This document shows positions 1 to 6,229 of a DNA stretch of 8,080 nucleotides, one piece after another. Source of the DNA: UBA4722 sp041690995. Lineage in GTDB: Bacteria; Pseudomonadota; Gammaproteobacteria; DSM-16500. The notes under the pieces were generated by a model. It was not told where the DNA came from and did no database searches. It worked only from the letters and a program-made list of their open reading frames with translations. The stretch's first letter is position 1; every line of letters starts with the position of its first letter. The position numbers and the translations under genes were made by a program. Location of the stretch: the NCBI GenBank assembly GCA_041690995.1, contig JBEPVM010000057.1:1-8080 (forward strand), read 5' to 3'.

Positions 1-1389
1 GAATGTGAGGGTATACAATCACTGATCCAATTTATACAAAAACAAGTGGAAAAAGAGCTGATTAATAAAGAAAAGAAAATTGAAAGTACTAATAGCCAAG
101 CGAAGGCTGCACAAATATATGCTAAAAGTTTGTCTGATTTTATCTCGCATCTCTGCCATGAAGTTCGCAATCCCCTCAACGGTGTTTATGGAAACCTTGA
201 AATAGCCCAGAACCATCTGAAATCGATCCAAACACTTATTAGAAACCTACAAAACGTTATCCCATTATCAGAACAGACGGAATTAATCAATAGCATGCTT
301 AAGCTTCAGGAATGTCTAGAGGTTATGTGGACTTGTGTGGAATACGAAAAAAATATTTTAGATGATAATTTGGATATAGCTAAAATTTCTGAAAAGAAAT
401 TTACCTTAGAAAATAAAATATTTGATCTGAAAGCTGCCATGCGTGAAGTCGTTAAAATGCTTAAAGCAAAAGCAGAACAAAAAGGAATAGGCCTGCACAT
501 TACTTTACCTGATGAAATACTGGTGGTCAAAGGTGATGTCGTTCGCATAAAGCAACTTGTGATTAATTTAGTGGGAAATGCCATTAAATTTACTCACCAG
601 GGGCAAGTTGATCTTACGCTATCTATTCAAGAGCAAGGTTTTTCATTCACACGGGTTATTATTACTGTAATGGATACTGGCATTGGCCTTGAAGAGGACG
701 AAATCAGTAATCTTTTTCAACGTTTTGCGCAAGCCAATCCCACGATTGGCAACCAATATGGTGGCTCTGGATTGGGGCTACTTATTGCAAAAAGCTTAGC
801 AGAGCTCATGGGAGGTAGTTTAAACGTAACAAGCCAGAAGGGAAAAGGCACCCTATTCACCTGCACTATCCAGTGTAAAAGCCTACTGGAAGAAGAAAAA
901 AAAATACCACTACCTGTGTCGACCGGTCTGGTGTCATTGGCAGAACCCTTTTTAAAACCAAGCCGTGTGATGATCGTTGAGGACAACGAGATCAATCGTA
1001 AGGCTTTGGGTTTTAATATAACAAAAGCAGGATATGAATGTGTATTTGCGGAGAACGGCCAAGAAGCCATCGATCAATATAAGAGCTGCCCGGCAAATAT
1101 TATTTTAATGGACATTGTAATGCCTAAGATGGATGGTATTAAAGCGACACAATGCATTCGCGAATACGAACGCGAACAGAAATTACCTAAAGTACCTATT
1201 ATTGCGCTCACGGGTAATGCACTTGAAAGTGATAAGGTACAGGCGTTTGAAGCAGGAATGGATGACTACCTGACCAAACCCTTTAAAAAAGCAGAAGTCC
1301 TGCAAAAAATAAGAGATTTGTTAAATTTAAAAACGGTAAATGAAAACTTGAATACAGAAAATATTTTGTCTAAACGGCTGTTCCATTGA
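1..1389 (+). CDS. Hybrid sensor histidine kinase/response regulator, 5'-truncated by the window edge
   Basis: The frame is open from base 1, so the true start and any sensor domain lie upstream; the GTG at 46 is only an internal valine. Residues are counted from base 1 (462 codons). The HisKA H-box FISHLCHEVRNPLNG carries the likely phospho-accepting His53. HATPase motifs follow: N-box NLVGNAIKF (Asn193), G1 DTGIG (Asp225), F-box LFQRFAQAN, G2 GGSGLGL (about 254-260) and G3 KGKGTLF. A receiver domain spans about 322-442, with acidic Glu327/Asp328, phospho-acceptor Asp371 in LMDIVMP, Thr404 and Lys426 in LTKPF. All catalytic residues are present, so the visible part should support autophosphorylation and His-to-Asp relay. 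No HPt domain follows the receiver, so a separate phosphotransfer protein is probably needed. Stimulus and output cannot be told. The HisKA helical hairpin is longer than in ordinary bacterial kinases. The domain call is very secure. Confidence 0.96.
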   Translation, partial: ECEGIQSLIQFIQKQVEKELINKEKKIESTNSQAKAAQIYAKSLSDFISHLCHEVRNPLNGVYGNLEIAQNHLKSIQTLIRNLQNVIPLSEQTELINSMLKLQECLEVMWTCVEYEKNILDDNLDIAKISEKKFTLENKIFDLKAAMREVVKMLKAKAEQKGIGLHITLPDEILVVKGDVVRIKQLVINLVGNAIKFTHQGQVDLTLSIQEQGFSFTRVIITVMDTGIGLEEDEISNLFQRFAQANPTIGNQYGGSGLGLLIAKSLAELMGGSLNVTSQKGKGTLFTCTIQCKSLLEEEKKIPLPVSTGLVSLAEPFLKPSRVMIVEDNEINRKALGFNITKAGYECVFAENGQEAIDQYKSCPANIILMDIVMPKMDGIKATQCIREYEREQKLPKVPIIALTGNALESDKVQAFEAGMDDYLTKPFKKAEVLQKIRDLLNLKTVNENLNTENILSKRLFH

Positions 1390-1469
1390 TCAGTTTCCGG
1401 ACCTATCTGGCGGAAAGATTGAGTCTGTAACAAGTGCGTTCCCATTTTTAACGAAACCTGACGGGACAT
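1387..1469 (-). pseudogene. Possible truncated 5' end of a minus-strand gene
   Basis: On the minus strand an ATG at 1469-1467 is preceded, six bases upstream, by GAGGGGG (1482-1476), a good ribosome binding site. The frame begins MSRQVSLKMGTHLLQTQS and continues for about 28 codons before it enters the antisense of the kinase 3' end, where it stays open only as a shadow until 1266. The likeliest reading is a gene start whose body was lost at a junction near the kinase stop codon. The peptide is not one I recognise. It could also be a chance ORF, or a short peptide in a regulatory leader. Confidence 0.25.
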
Positions 1470-1541
1470 CCCAGTCCCCCTCAGGAGTTAAAAATTGGTC
1501 ACAAGTATGACTTCGGCGCCCTGGCCGTCCTGCGTCCGCTT

Positions 1542-1566
1542 GTTATGATCCTGAAGGGATCATAAC
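1542..1566. repeat. Perfect 10-bp inverted repeat (hairpin)
   Basis: GTTATGATCC (1542-1551) pairs perfectly with GGATCATAAC (1557-1566) around a five-base loop, TGAAG. No T-tract follows on either strand, so it is not a classical intrinsic terminator. Read on the minus strand, the stem overlaps a GTAG tetranucleotide (1569-1566), which loosely resembles the GTAG/GTGG-plus-hairpin layout of REP elements used by RAYT transposases. The resemblance is weak, and there is no RAYT gene here. Confidence 0.8.
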
Positions 1567-1609
1567 TACACTACCACACTGACTCGACGCCCTTATCGTG
1601 GGCCTTCTA

Positions 1610-1626
1610 TTTTGTCTTCGACAAAA
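1610..1626. repeat. Perfect 7-bp inverted repeat with a three-base loop
   Basis: TTTTGTC (1610-1616) is the exact reverse complement of GACAAAA (1620-1626), with TTC as the loop. It lies 43 bases from the 10-bp hairpin in the same GC-rich island, so the two may be parts of one folded RNA or of a mobile-element end. On the plus strand the stem starts with TTTT, and no T-run follows it, so a terminator role is not supported. Confidence 0.7.
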
Positions 1627-1740
1627 CATCCGGCACTGCGGGCTTCCAGGGACTATCGGCCTCGCTCGTTCCTCGCTTCCTTGGCCGACAGCGTTTGAAG
1701 CATATGCGGAAGTTGGCCGGGTGGGACAATGATTTTTTAA

Positions 1741-2158
1741 ACAGTGTGCTAATGGCTAAATTTTAATGAGGGAGCCCTGTCTAATTGTCTATTAGCGGTA
1801 TAAATCGGCCATAATTTTGTTTAAAATTTGAACGAAATAGTAAGAAATAATTTTTACCTAAGTGAGCTTACACACGCAATTTTATGAAAAATTTAGCCAG
1901 TGGTTTAAAAATTGGTAATTCTAATTGACGTTAATCACCAGTTTATTAAATGGTCATTTATTGAACGAATTTTATTCATGCTTATTGATTAGAACAGTCC
2001 TTATTTTTAAAGGCACAAATCTCTAATAAGTCTATAAATTTTTATTAGATATAGTCGGCAAGATCAGCTGAGAGCAGTTTTTATTGAAGCTGACCATACT
2101 TGCAACATCAAGTCCAAATTTCTATAGATAATCATCAATCTAAAATATAATAAACAAA
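1741..2158. other. AT-rich intergenic region without a detectable gene
   Basis: This stretch separates two genes that end toward each other (the kinase on plus, the coiled-coil gene on minus). It is very AT-rich (about 22% GC in a 60-base sample) and full of stop codons. I see no tRNA, no CRISPR repeats and no clear terminator. Two details stand out: a perfect 8-bp dyad at 2022-2049, and the 12-mer TTAAAAATTGGT at 1905-1916, which also occurs at 1488-1499 in the GC-rich island. Confidence 0.6.
2022..2049. repeat. 8-bp perfect inverted repeat between convergent genes
   Basis: TCTAATAA (2022-2029) and TTATTAGA (2042-2049) are exact reverse complements with a 12-base spacer. The dyad lies about 110 bases downstream of the 327-codon minus-strand gene. 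A weak AT-only stem without a following T-run makes a poor terminator; it could be a protein-binding dyad or chance in AT-rich DNA. Confidence 0.4.
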
Positions 2159-3142
2159 TCACCAACTCAGCTTTTCACAAGTTACGTTTGGTTGCGTTCC
2201 AAAGTCAATATTTGTTTTATGGTTTCTTTTGGTGGATGTATTGATTGGACTGGTTTTATGCAAGTGGATTTTAGAAAAATTTTGATTATTAAAATAATTT
2301 ACTTTAGAACGCTCAAGTTGCGTAATACGTTTTTCAAAATCCTCTCGCATCTTTTTTGTTTCATCTTGCGCCAACGTTAATTTGTTATTAAATAATCTAT
2401 TTTGCGCATTAATCTGGGTTTGTAATGCTTGATAGCAATTATCTAAATCCCTATATTTCTCCTGTAAAATTCTGTTATTTTCAAGTGCTTTTATATATTT
2501 ATTATTAATCGCTATAATGTCGGTTGATAAACGACTGTTTTCCTTCATAAGTGTTTGGACAAATTGTTGTAGTTCCTCAATGACTTGGTTATCTGGCCAA
2601 TCTTTAGATTGATCCTTTGTTAATTCAGCACTTTGCGTGAGTAATTCCTCGATACGTTTGTTGTAAGCAAGGCTTTTATCTATTTCAGCGTTAAGTTTAC
2701 TAAGCAATTCAATTTTTTCTGCTTCTACTTTATCAATATTTTCCAGGTAAATTTTATTTTTTGCCTGTTCTCTTTGTAATTGTTTGATAAGCTCTGTTTG
2801 AGTAGTGATTGGCGACTGTGATAAATGTTCCTGAGCCGATATGAGTTCTTCTTTTTCACGTTCATCTGTGTCTAAACACTCCTCTTGGTTGTTGACTTTC
2901 AAAAGTTCCCGCAATGATATTACTAAATAGCCTACTTTTGAAAACCAATAAGGCATTTTTTTGAGTTCTTCTTGTACACAGTTATATAACAAGCTACTGG
3001 TATTGCATTGCTCAACATACTGCTGCAGGTTTTTTATATAAGGCGTTGCTTCTTGTTGTACTGATGGCTTTGGATAATCTTTTTCAAATTTTCTAATGTT
3101 TTCTAAAATCATGCCTTTAAAAGCCCTGGTTGTATATTTCAT
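2159..3142 (-). CDS. Hypothetical coiled-coil protein, 327 residues
   Basis: I do not recognise this protein. The start is well supported: ATG at 3142-3140 is preceded by GAGGA (3154-3150) with a seven-base spacer, and the ORF ends in TGA. The N-terminal ~85 residues look globular and helical (aromatic patch MPYWFSKVGYLVISL near 63-77). Residues about 92-170 and 186-280 are strongly charged, with heptad-like Leu/Ile spacing, as expected of two coiled-coil blocks separated by a short break (SKDWPDNQ). The last ~45 residues are Asn/Thr/Lys-rich and probably disordered. There is no signal peptide, membrane segment or catalytic motif. The gene is notably AT-rich. It lies 151 bases downstream of another coiled-coil gene on the same strand, so the two may be expressed together. 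A scaffold, a filament-like protein or a secreted effector are all possible; none is demonstrated. Confidence 0.8.
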   Translation of the reverse strand: MKYTTRAFKGMILENIRKFEKDYPKPSVQQEATPYIKNLQQYVEQCNTSSLLYNCVQEELKKMPYWFSKVGYLVISLRELLKVNNQEECLDTDEREKEELISAQEHLSQSPITTQTELIKQLQREQAKNKIYLENIDKVEAEKIELLSKLNAEIDKSLAYNKRIEELLTQSAELTKDQSKDWPDNQVIEELQQFVQTLMKENSRLSTDIIAINNKYIKALENNRILQEKYRDLDNCYQALQTQINAQNRLFNNKLTLAQDETKKMREDFEKRITQLERSKVNYFNNQNFSKIHLHKTSPINTSTKRNHKTNIDFGTQPNVTCEKLSW

Positions 3143-3249
3143 ATAATAGTCCTCATACGTTAGAACACGTTTTGAAAAGAAGTTCTGTTAATTATTTTTA
3201 AATTAAAAGTGAAAACAGATAGGGGAGAAAAAAATAAATTTAAGTCGTG

Positions 3250-3276
3250 TTAATGATGGGATGGTGTAATCATTAA
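3250..3276 (-). terminator. Candidate weak terminator or dyad after the 815-codon gene
   Basis: Read on the minus strand, TTAATGAT (3276-3269) pairs perfectly with ATCATTAA (3257-3250) across an 11-base loop, starting 18 bases past the stop codon of the upstream gene. A T-rich run (TTTATTTTTTT) follows only about 13 bases later and the stem is AT-rich, so as an intrinsic terminator it would be weak. It could equally be an operator for the 327-codon gene downstream. Confidence 0.3.
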
Positions 3277-3293
3277 AACTAAATGTAAATTGC

Positions 3294-5741
3294 TTAATTT
3301 TGATTATAACGCTTAGATTCTAATCTATTGGTAGTAGTATGCATGTTTGTTTGCTCGAAGGTATCAGCTTCAACTGATTGTTCAAGTGTTATTTCAGGAG
3401 ACGTTCCAGTTCTATTTTGTTGTGTGGTGGTAAAATTGGATAAAATTGTGCTGTTATTAACTAATAATTGCTGACAAGTTTGTTGTGATGCTTCACACAT
3501 TTGTAATGATTTTTCTATTTTTGCTGCATTAGCTTCCATTTCCTGCTCTAGCTTTTGTTGTTTTTGCATTATCTGCTGGTGCTGTTCACGCTGTTGCATA
3601 AAAACTTGGTGCTGACGGGTTAAAAAATCTCTAGTCTGATCTTTTTCATCCGGCTTTGTTATTACACTCTCTTGTTTAATAATTGTTGGAGATGTCGATT
3701 GGTGCTGACTCAGGGGGGTGTTATTATTTAACTTATGACGCTGTTTGAGTTGAATAGCCACTAACTTTGTGAGCTGTTCTGTATTGGCAAATTCCTCTAA
3801 TAAGTCATGGTAGGGTTTTATTTTGTCATGAAGTTGCTTATTAAATGGGTTTTTGTTGTTCTCCATCCATTTGTCATAATGAGTAATGGCAGCCTCAACA
3901 AGATTAGCTAGTTTTTCTTGGATAGTCGGGCTTTTTAAATGGCAGAGCAATTGTCCGCACTGACGCATTAATAATAGAGAAGATAAATAATCATTTGAAA
4001 TAATGAATTGATTTAAGGGCATTTTGAAGGTGTTTTCTACAAAACATAGCATCCTCTTCATTTGCGATTCGTATTTTTGCTTAAATGCTTGTAACTCTTC
4101 TACTCTTAGCTCGATACAATAATTAAGTGTCTGGCAAAACTGTTCCTGATTGACGACTGTTCCTTCTGATAATTTGCATAAAGTATCCGCAGCGACAATC
4201 GGATTTTGGGCATAGTAGGCATCTTTGGCAAACAGTGTTTCTATTTCCTGTTTAATGCTTATAAAACGCTGGCGCATTTCAGTTTGCCCAGCCTGAAGTA
4301 CTATAGCATTCTCGAGTTGATCGAGTAAGGCAGAAACTTCCTGTATTTTAGCTAGCGAAAAATGGGGTTGATGATAGGCGTGTTCAACCGGTGGAACACT
4401 GACCCATGTTTCAAAGAACGTTAATTGGTGCTGCAATACTTGCTGTTCATATGCATATAAAATAGTTTGCCATCCTTCTAATAGTTGATTGCTTTCTCTA
4501 TAAAAAAGGGCATCCCAGCCTTTAATTTTTTGTTTTTCAGACGCTTGTAAAGCCCCATCAATCATATTTTCAGTTTCTTTTATCTGTTGCCAAACAGTAT
4601 CTTCTGCAGGACAACGATAACTGTTGGTATTTATTTTTAAATCCTGTAAAAATGACAGTTTCAATAATAAGGCCGTTTTGTCCTGAAAAAACTCATAACG
4701 GAACTGATGGCCTTTGAAGAGAAAAGTCAATAAGCTGGGCTTTTCTGGCACATGCTGACTTAAATTAGCAGGCAGCAAAATATACTGTGTGGCACATTGT
4801 TTACCTATTAGTGGAATCGTTTTACTAGATTGTTGAAGATTAAACGTGCGTTGCAATTTTGCAGTACCCCCTTGATGGGCAACATAGTGATGCATTTTAT
4901 TAAAGGCTTGACTATCAAAAGGTGTCGGCGGCCTTTTAAAGGTCGTCATCGTTTCTGGCTTAATCGCTTTAATGGTTTTAAGTTGAGTAATTAAATGGAT
5001 AGTCACATCATCGTTGGTAAGGCTGCCTGTCTTTCGCATCAACTGTAAGCGAACGCTCATGGCTGCTGCTAATGCAGATTTTTCTTGCTGGACTTGCTGT
5101 AATGATTTTTTCAAAAACTCAGCGTACTGTCTGCCAGATTCATCTGGAAAATAATCGAAGCAAAAATTCAATTCTTCTTGTGCTTTTTGCAGAAAAAACG
5201 CAATGATTTCCAGTCGTTTGGCCGCAAATAATAGAGCATTAGCAGTATAATGTGAAAATTTAGCATGTGATTTCCAGCTTCTCTGTAAGGCTTCTACCTG
5301 TGCTTTTTTCTTTTTAATCAATCCCTGTTGCTGCTGTCGCTGTTGCTCATCTAAGGGTGGTTCTTGAAATAAAGTATCCATCGCTTTCTTGAGCGATCCC
5401 CAATAATCATCTTTTAGCATTGTTTGGTTCCATGCCAAATACCACTTAAAAGATTTAACGGCCACTATTTGCTGCTGAGAAGACTCCACCACTTGTTTGA
5501 CTTCATCAAGACTGCCTGTTATTTGCATAATATCTTCTGCTTCTAACAGTTTTTCTTTCATCGCTTTTTTTGATTGCAGGGGCGTACCTATCGATAAATA
5601 AACACTATCATCGTATTGGTTAATCAATCGATTAAAATGCTCATAAACCCTTAGGCTTAAATAATAGCATCCATACGTTTGACGTTTAGTGCCTTTTTTA
5701 TGCTTAGCGGTAAAAACGGGGAAAGAATGAAAGGTTGACAT
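3294..5741 (-). CDS. Large hypothetical helical protein with C-terminal coiled coil, 815 residues
   Basis: I do not recognise this protein. The start is very well supported: ATG at 5741-5739 has AAGGAG (5755-5750) eight bases upstream, and the ORF ends in TAA. Visible parts: an N-terminal ~60 residues rich in aromatic and basic residues (KHKKGTKRQTYGCYYLSLRVYEHF); long helical stretches with a Gln/Lys-rich segment at about 130-150 (DEQQRQQQQGLIKKKKAQ); a middle section that looks mixed alpha/beta around 330-380; a Gln-rich coiled coil at about 700-762 (HQVFMQQREQHQQIMQKQQK); and a polar, probably disordered tail of ~50 residues with acidic patches (ITLEQSVEADTFEQ). There is no signal peptide, transmembrane helix or nucleotide-binding motif. 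An acidic, polar C-terminus on a large helical protein is compatible with a Dot/Icm-type effector if the host is Legionella, but a structural or plasmid-maintenance role is equally open. The downstream neighbour is also a coiled-coil protein. Confidence 0.85.
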   Translation of the reverse strand: MSTFHSFPVFTAKHKKGTKRQTYGCYYLSLRVYEHFNRLINQYDDSVYLSIGTPLQSKKAMKEKLLEAEDIMQITGSLDEVKQVVESSQQQIVAVKSFKWYLAWNQTMLKDDYWGSLKKAMDTLFQEPPLDEQQRQQQQGLIKKKKAQVEALQRSWKSHAKFSHYTANALLFAAKRLEIIAFFLQKAQEELNFCFDYFPDESGRQYAEFLKKSLQQVQQEKSALAAAMSVRLQLMRKTGSLTNDDVTIHLITQLKTIKAIKPETMTTFKRPPTPFDSQAFNKMHHYVAHQGGTAKLQRTFNLQQSSKTIPLIGKQCATQYILLPANLSQHVPEKPSLLTFLFKGHQFRYEFFQDKTALLLKLSFLQDLKINTNSYRCPAEDTVWQQIKETENMIDGALQASEKQKIKGWDALFYRESNQLLEGWQTILYAYEQQVLQHQLTFFETWVSVPPVEHAYHQPHFSLAKIQEVSALLDQLENAIVLQAGQTEMRQRFISIKQEIETLFAKDAYYAQNPIVAADTLCKLSEGTVVNQEQFCQTLNYCIELRVEELQAFKQKYESQMKRMLCFVENTFKMPLNQFIISNDYLSSLLLMRQCGQLLCHLKSPTIQEKLANLVEAAITHYDKWMENNKNPFNKQLHDKIKPYHDLLEEFANTEQLTKLVAIQLKQRHKLNNNTPLSQHQSTSPTIIKQESVITKPDEKDQTRDFLTRQHQVFMQQREQHQQIMQKQQKLEQEMEANAAKIEKSLQMCEASQQTCQQLLVNNSTILSNFTTTQQNRTGTSPEITLEQSVEADTFEQTNMHTTTNRLESKRYNQN

Positions 5742-5768
5742 AATTAGCGCTCCTTAACCTATTGGCTT

Positions 5769-5797
5769 AATATATTACAGTTATTTGTTTATGGGAA
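5769..5797 (-). promoter_or_regulatory. Candidate sigma-70 promoter for the 815-codon gene
   Basis: Read on the minus strand there is a -35-like TTCCCA (5797-5792, four of six to TTGACA), a 17-base spacer, and a -10-like TATATT (5774-5769, five of six to TATAAT). Transcription would start near 5762, giving a leader of about 20 bases with the AAGGAG site in place. The fit is moderate and the region is AT-rich, so a chance match is possible. Confidence 0.35.
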
Positions 5798-5864
5798 TGG
5801 CCTAACACTTTACTAATTTGCATAAGCTAACTCTATTAAACCTAGCGTTATTTATTGAGAAGGT

Positions 5865-5932
5865 GTAACCATTCTCCACAATTTTCCCACCGCGCTATCG
5901 CTTGCCGTGGAAAAACTGTGGAGAATAGTTAC
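5865..5932. repeat. 68-base inverted repeat with 26-base arms
   Basis: The arm 5865-5890 and the arm 5907-5932 are reverse complements at 23 of 26 positions, around a 16-base loop (5891-5906). Both arms contain TTCTCCACA (5872-5880, and on the minus strand 5925-5917), one base away from the DnaA-box consensus TTATCCACA. All three mismatches are C/A or A/C on the plus strand and therefore become G-U wobbles in minus-strand RNA, so a minus-strand transcript could pair along the whole 26-base stem. There is no adjacent T-run. Confidence 0.9.
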
Positions 5933-6017
5933 GAGTTATCCACCGCCATCCCAATGTCCTTTACGGGATATTTTGTTGATATCCCGTAAAGTCCAGTAGG
6001 ATGTCCGTGGATAACTC
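5933..6017. repeat. 85-base nested palindrome
   Basis: The outer arms (5933-5951 and 5999-6017, starting GAGTTATCCAC and ending GTGGATAACTC) match at 17 of 19 positions. The inner arms CTTTACGGGATAT (5959-5971) and ATATCCCGTAAAG (5979-5991) match perfectly around the 7-base centre TTTGTTG. The connecting 7-base segments on each side are equal in length but mostly unpaired. Each outer arm carries TTATCCAC, eight of nine bases of a DnaA box, in inverted orientation. The inner 13-7-13 layout resembles a tyrosine-recombinase core site. The element begins on the base right after the preceding inverted repeat ends. Confidence 0.92.
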
Positions 6018-6099
6018 TCTTTTAAAAAATTACTTTATTTTTGATATCGAACGCATTACATCTCTCCTCTGCTTGGGAAATCTTAAAAATAATATATTG

Positions 6100-6116
6100 T
6101 GCAACAGCATGTTGCA
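6100..6116. repeat. Small 6-bp dyad
   Basis: TGCAAC (6100-6105) and GTTGCA (6111-6116) are exact reverse complements around AGCAT. It sits between the two TTTACGGGATA-type palindromes. It is short enough to be chance, and it is listed because it lies within a cluster of stronger dyads. Confidence 0.35.
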
Positions 6117-6158
6117 TACATTATGGAACATAAACCAAATAATAGGCCACACAACGTC

Positions 6159-6190
6159 TTTCACGAGATATTTCTACTTATCCCGTGAAA
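6159..6190. repeat. Diverged second copy of the inner palindrome
   Basis: TTTCACGAGATA (6159-6170) and TATCCCGTGAAA (6179-6190) pair at 11 of 12 positions around an 8-base centre. The sequence, including flanks (GTC before, TCC after), resembles the inner part of the 85-base palindrome (GTCCTTTACGGGATAT...ATATCCCGTAAAGTCC). The single mismatch is again A/C on plus, that is U-G in minus-strand RNA. It lies about 40 bases past the helicase stop codon, so it could form at the 3' end of the helicase mRNA, although no U-tract follows. Confidence 0.8.
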
Positions 6191-6229
6191 TCCGTCAGTG
6201 GCATTAAATAACATCTTGTAATAAAACTA

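Larger units (their letters stand above)
1390..1740. other. GC-rich intergenic island, possibly a mobile-element remnant
   Basis: Hand counts give about 55% GC for 1501-1730, against about 22% for 1801-1860 and roughly 40% for the kinase. The island contains no complete convincing gene. It holds two perfect hairpins (1542-1566 and 1610-1626), several short GC-rich dyads such as TCGGCC...GGCCGA around 1655-1687, and a minus-strand ATG with a good ribosome binding site at its left end. The abrupt composition change and density of dyads suggest a fragment of foreign DNA or a structured leader read on the minus strand. I could not match it to a known insertion sequence, intron or RNA family from memory. 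Confidence 0.5.
5742..6229. other. Intergenic region dominated by long inverted repeats
   Basis: These 488 bases lie between the helicase stop and the start of the 815-codon gene. I find no gene with a proper ribosome binding site. The region holds a 68-base inverted repeat (5865-5932), an 85-base nested palindrome that abuts it exactly (5933-6017), a small dyad (6100-6116), and a diverged copy of the inner palindrome (6159-6190). The stretch between the palindromes is AT-rich. This density of secondary structure suggests an origin, transfer or recombination locus, or a structured minus-strand RNA. Confidence 0.7.

Noticed and set aside
1387..1740. Group II intron, retron or diversity-generating retroelement in the GC-rich island
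   Set aside because: The structured-leader-plus-ORF look suggested it, but I see no GTGCG intron start, no domain V motif, no reverse-transcriptase sequence and no template/variable repeat pair.
2192..2380. 62-codon plus-strand ORF opposite the 327-codon gene
   Set aside because: It is entirely antisense to a better supported coding sequence, with no ribosome binding site.
3160..3191. Inverted repeat TTAGAAC...GTTCTGTTAA upstream of the 327-codon gene
   Set aside because: Only five contiguous base pairs (AGAAC/GTTCT) are perfect and the loop is 15 bases; too weak to call an operator.
5865..5932. Intrinsic terminator for the helicase mRNA
   Set aside because: The stem is long, but no T-tract follows it on the minus strand and it lies about 300 bases past the stop codon.
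6001..6207. 68-codon plus-strand ORF starting in the 85-base palindrome
   Set aside because: The ATG lies inside the outer palindrome arm with no properly spaced ribosome binding site, and the frame crosses another palindrome. The peptide resembles nothing I know; it is best explained as open by chance.
5742..6229. CRISPR array
   Set aside because: The repeats are inverted and few, with no regularly spaced direct repeats and no cas genes.
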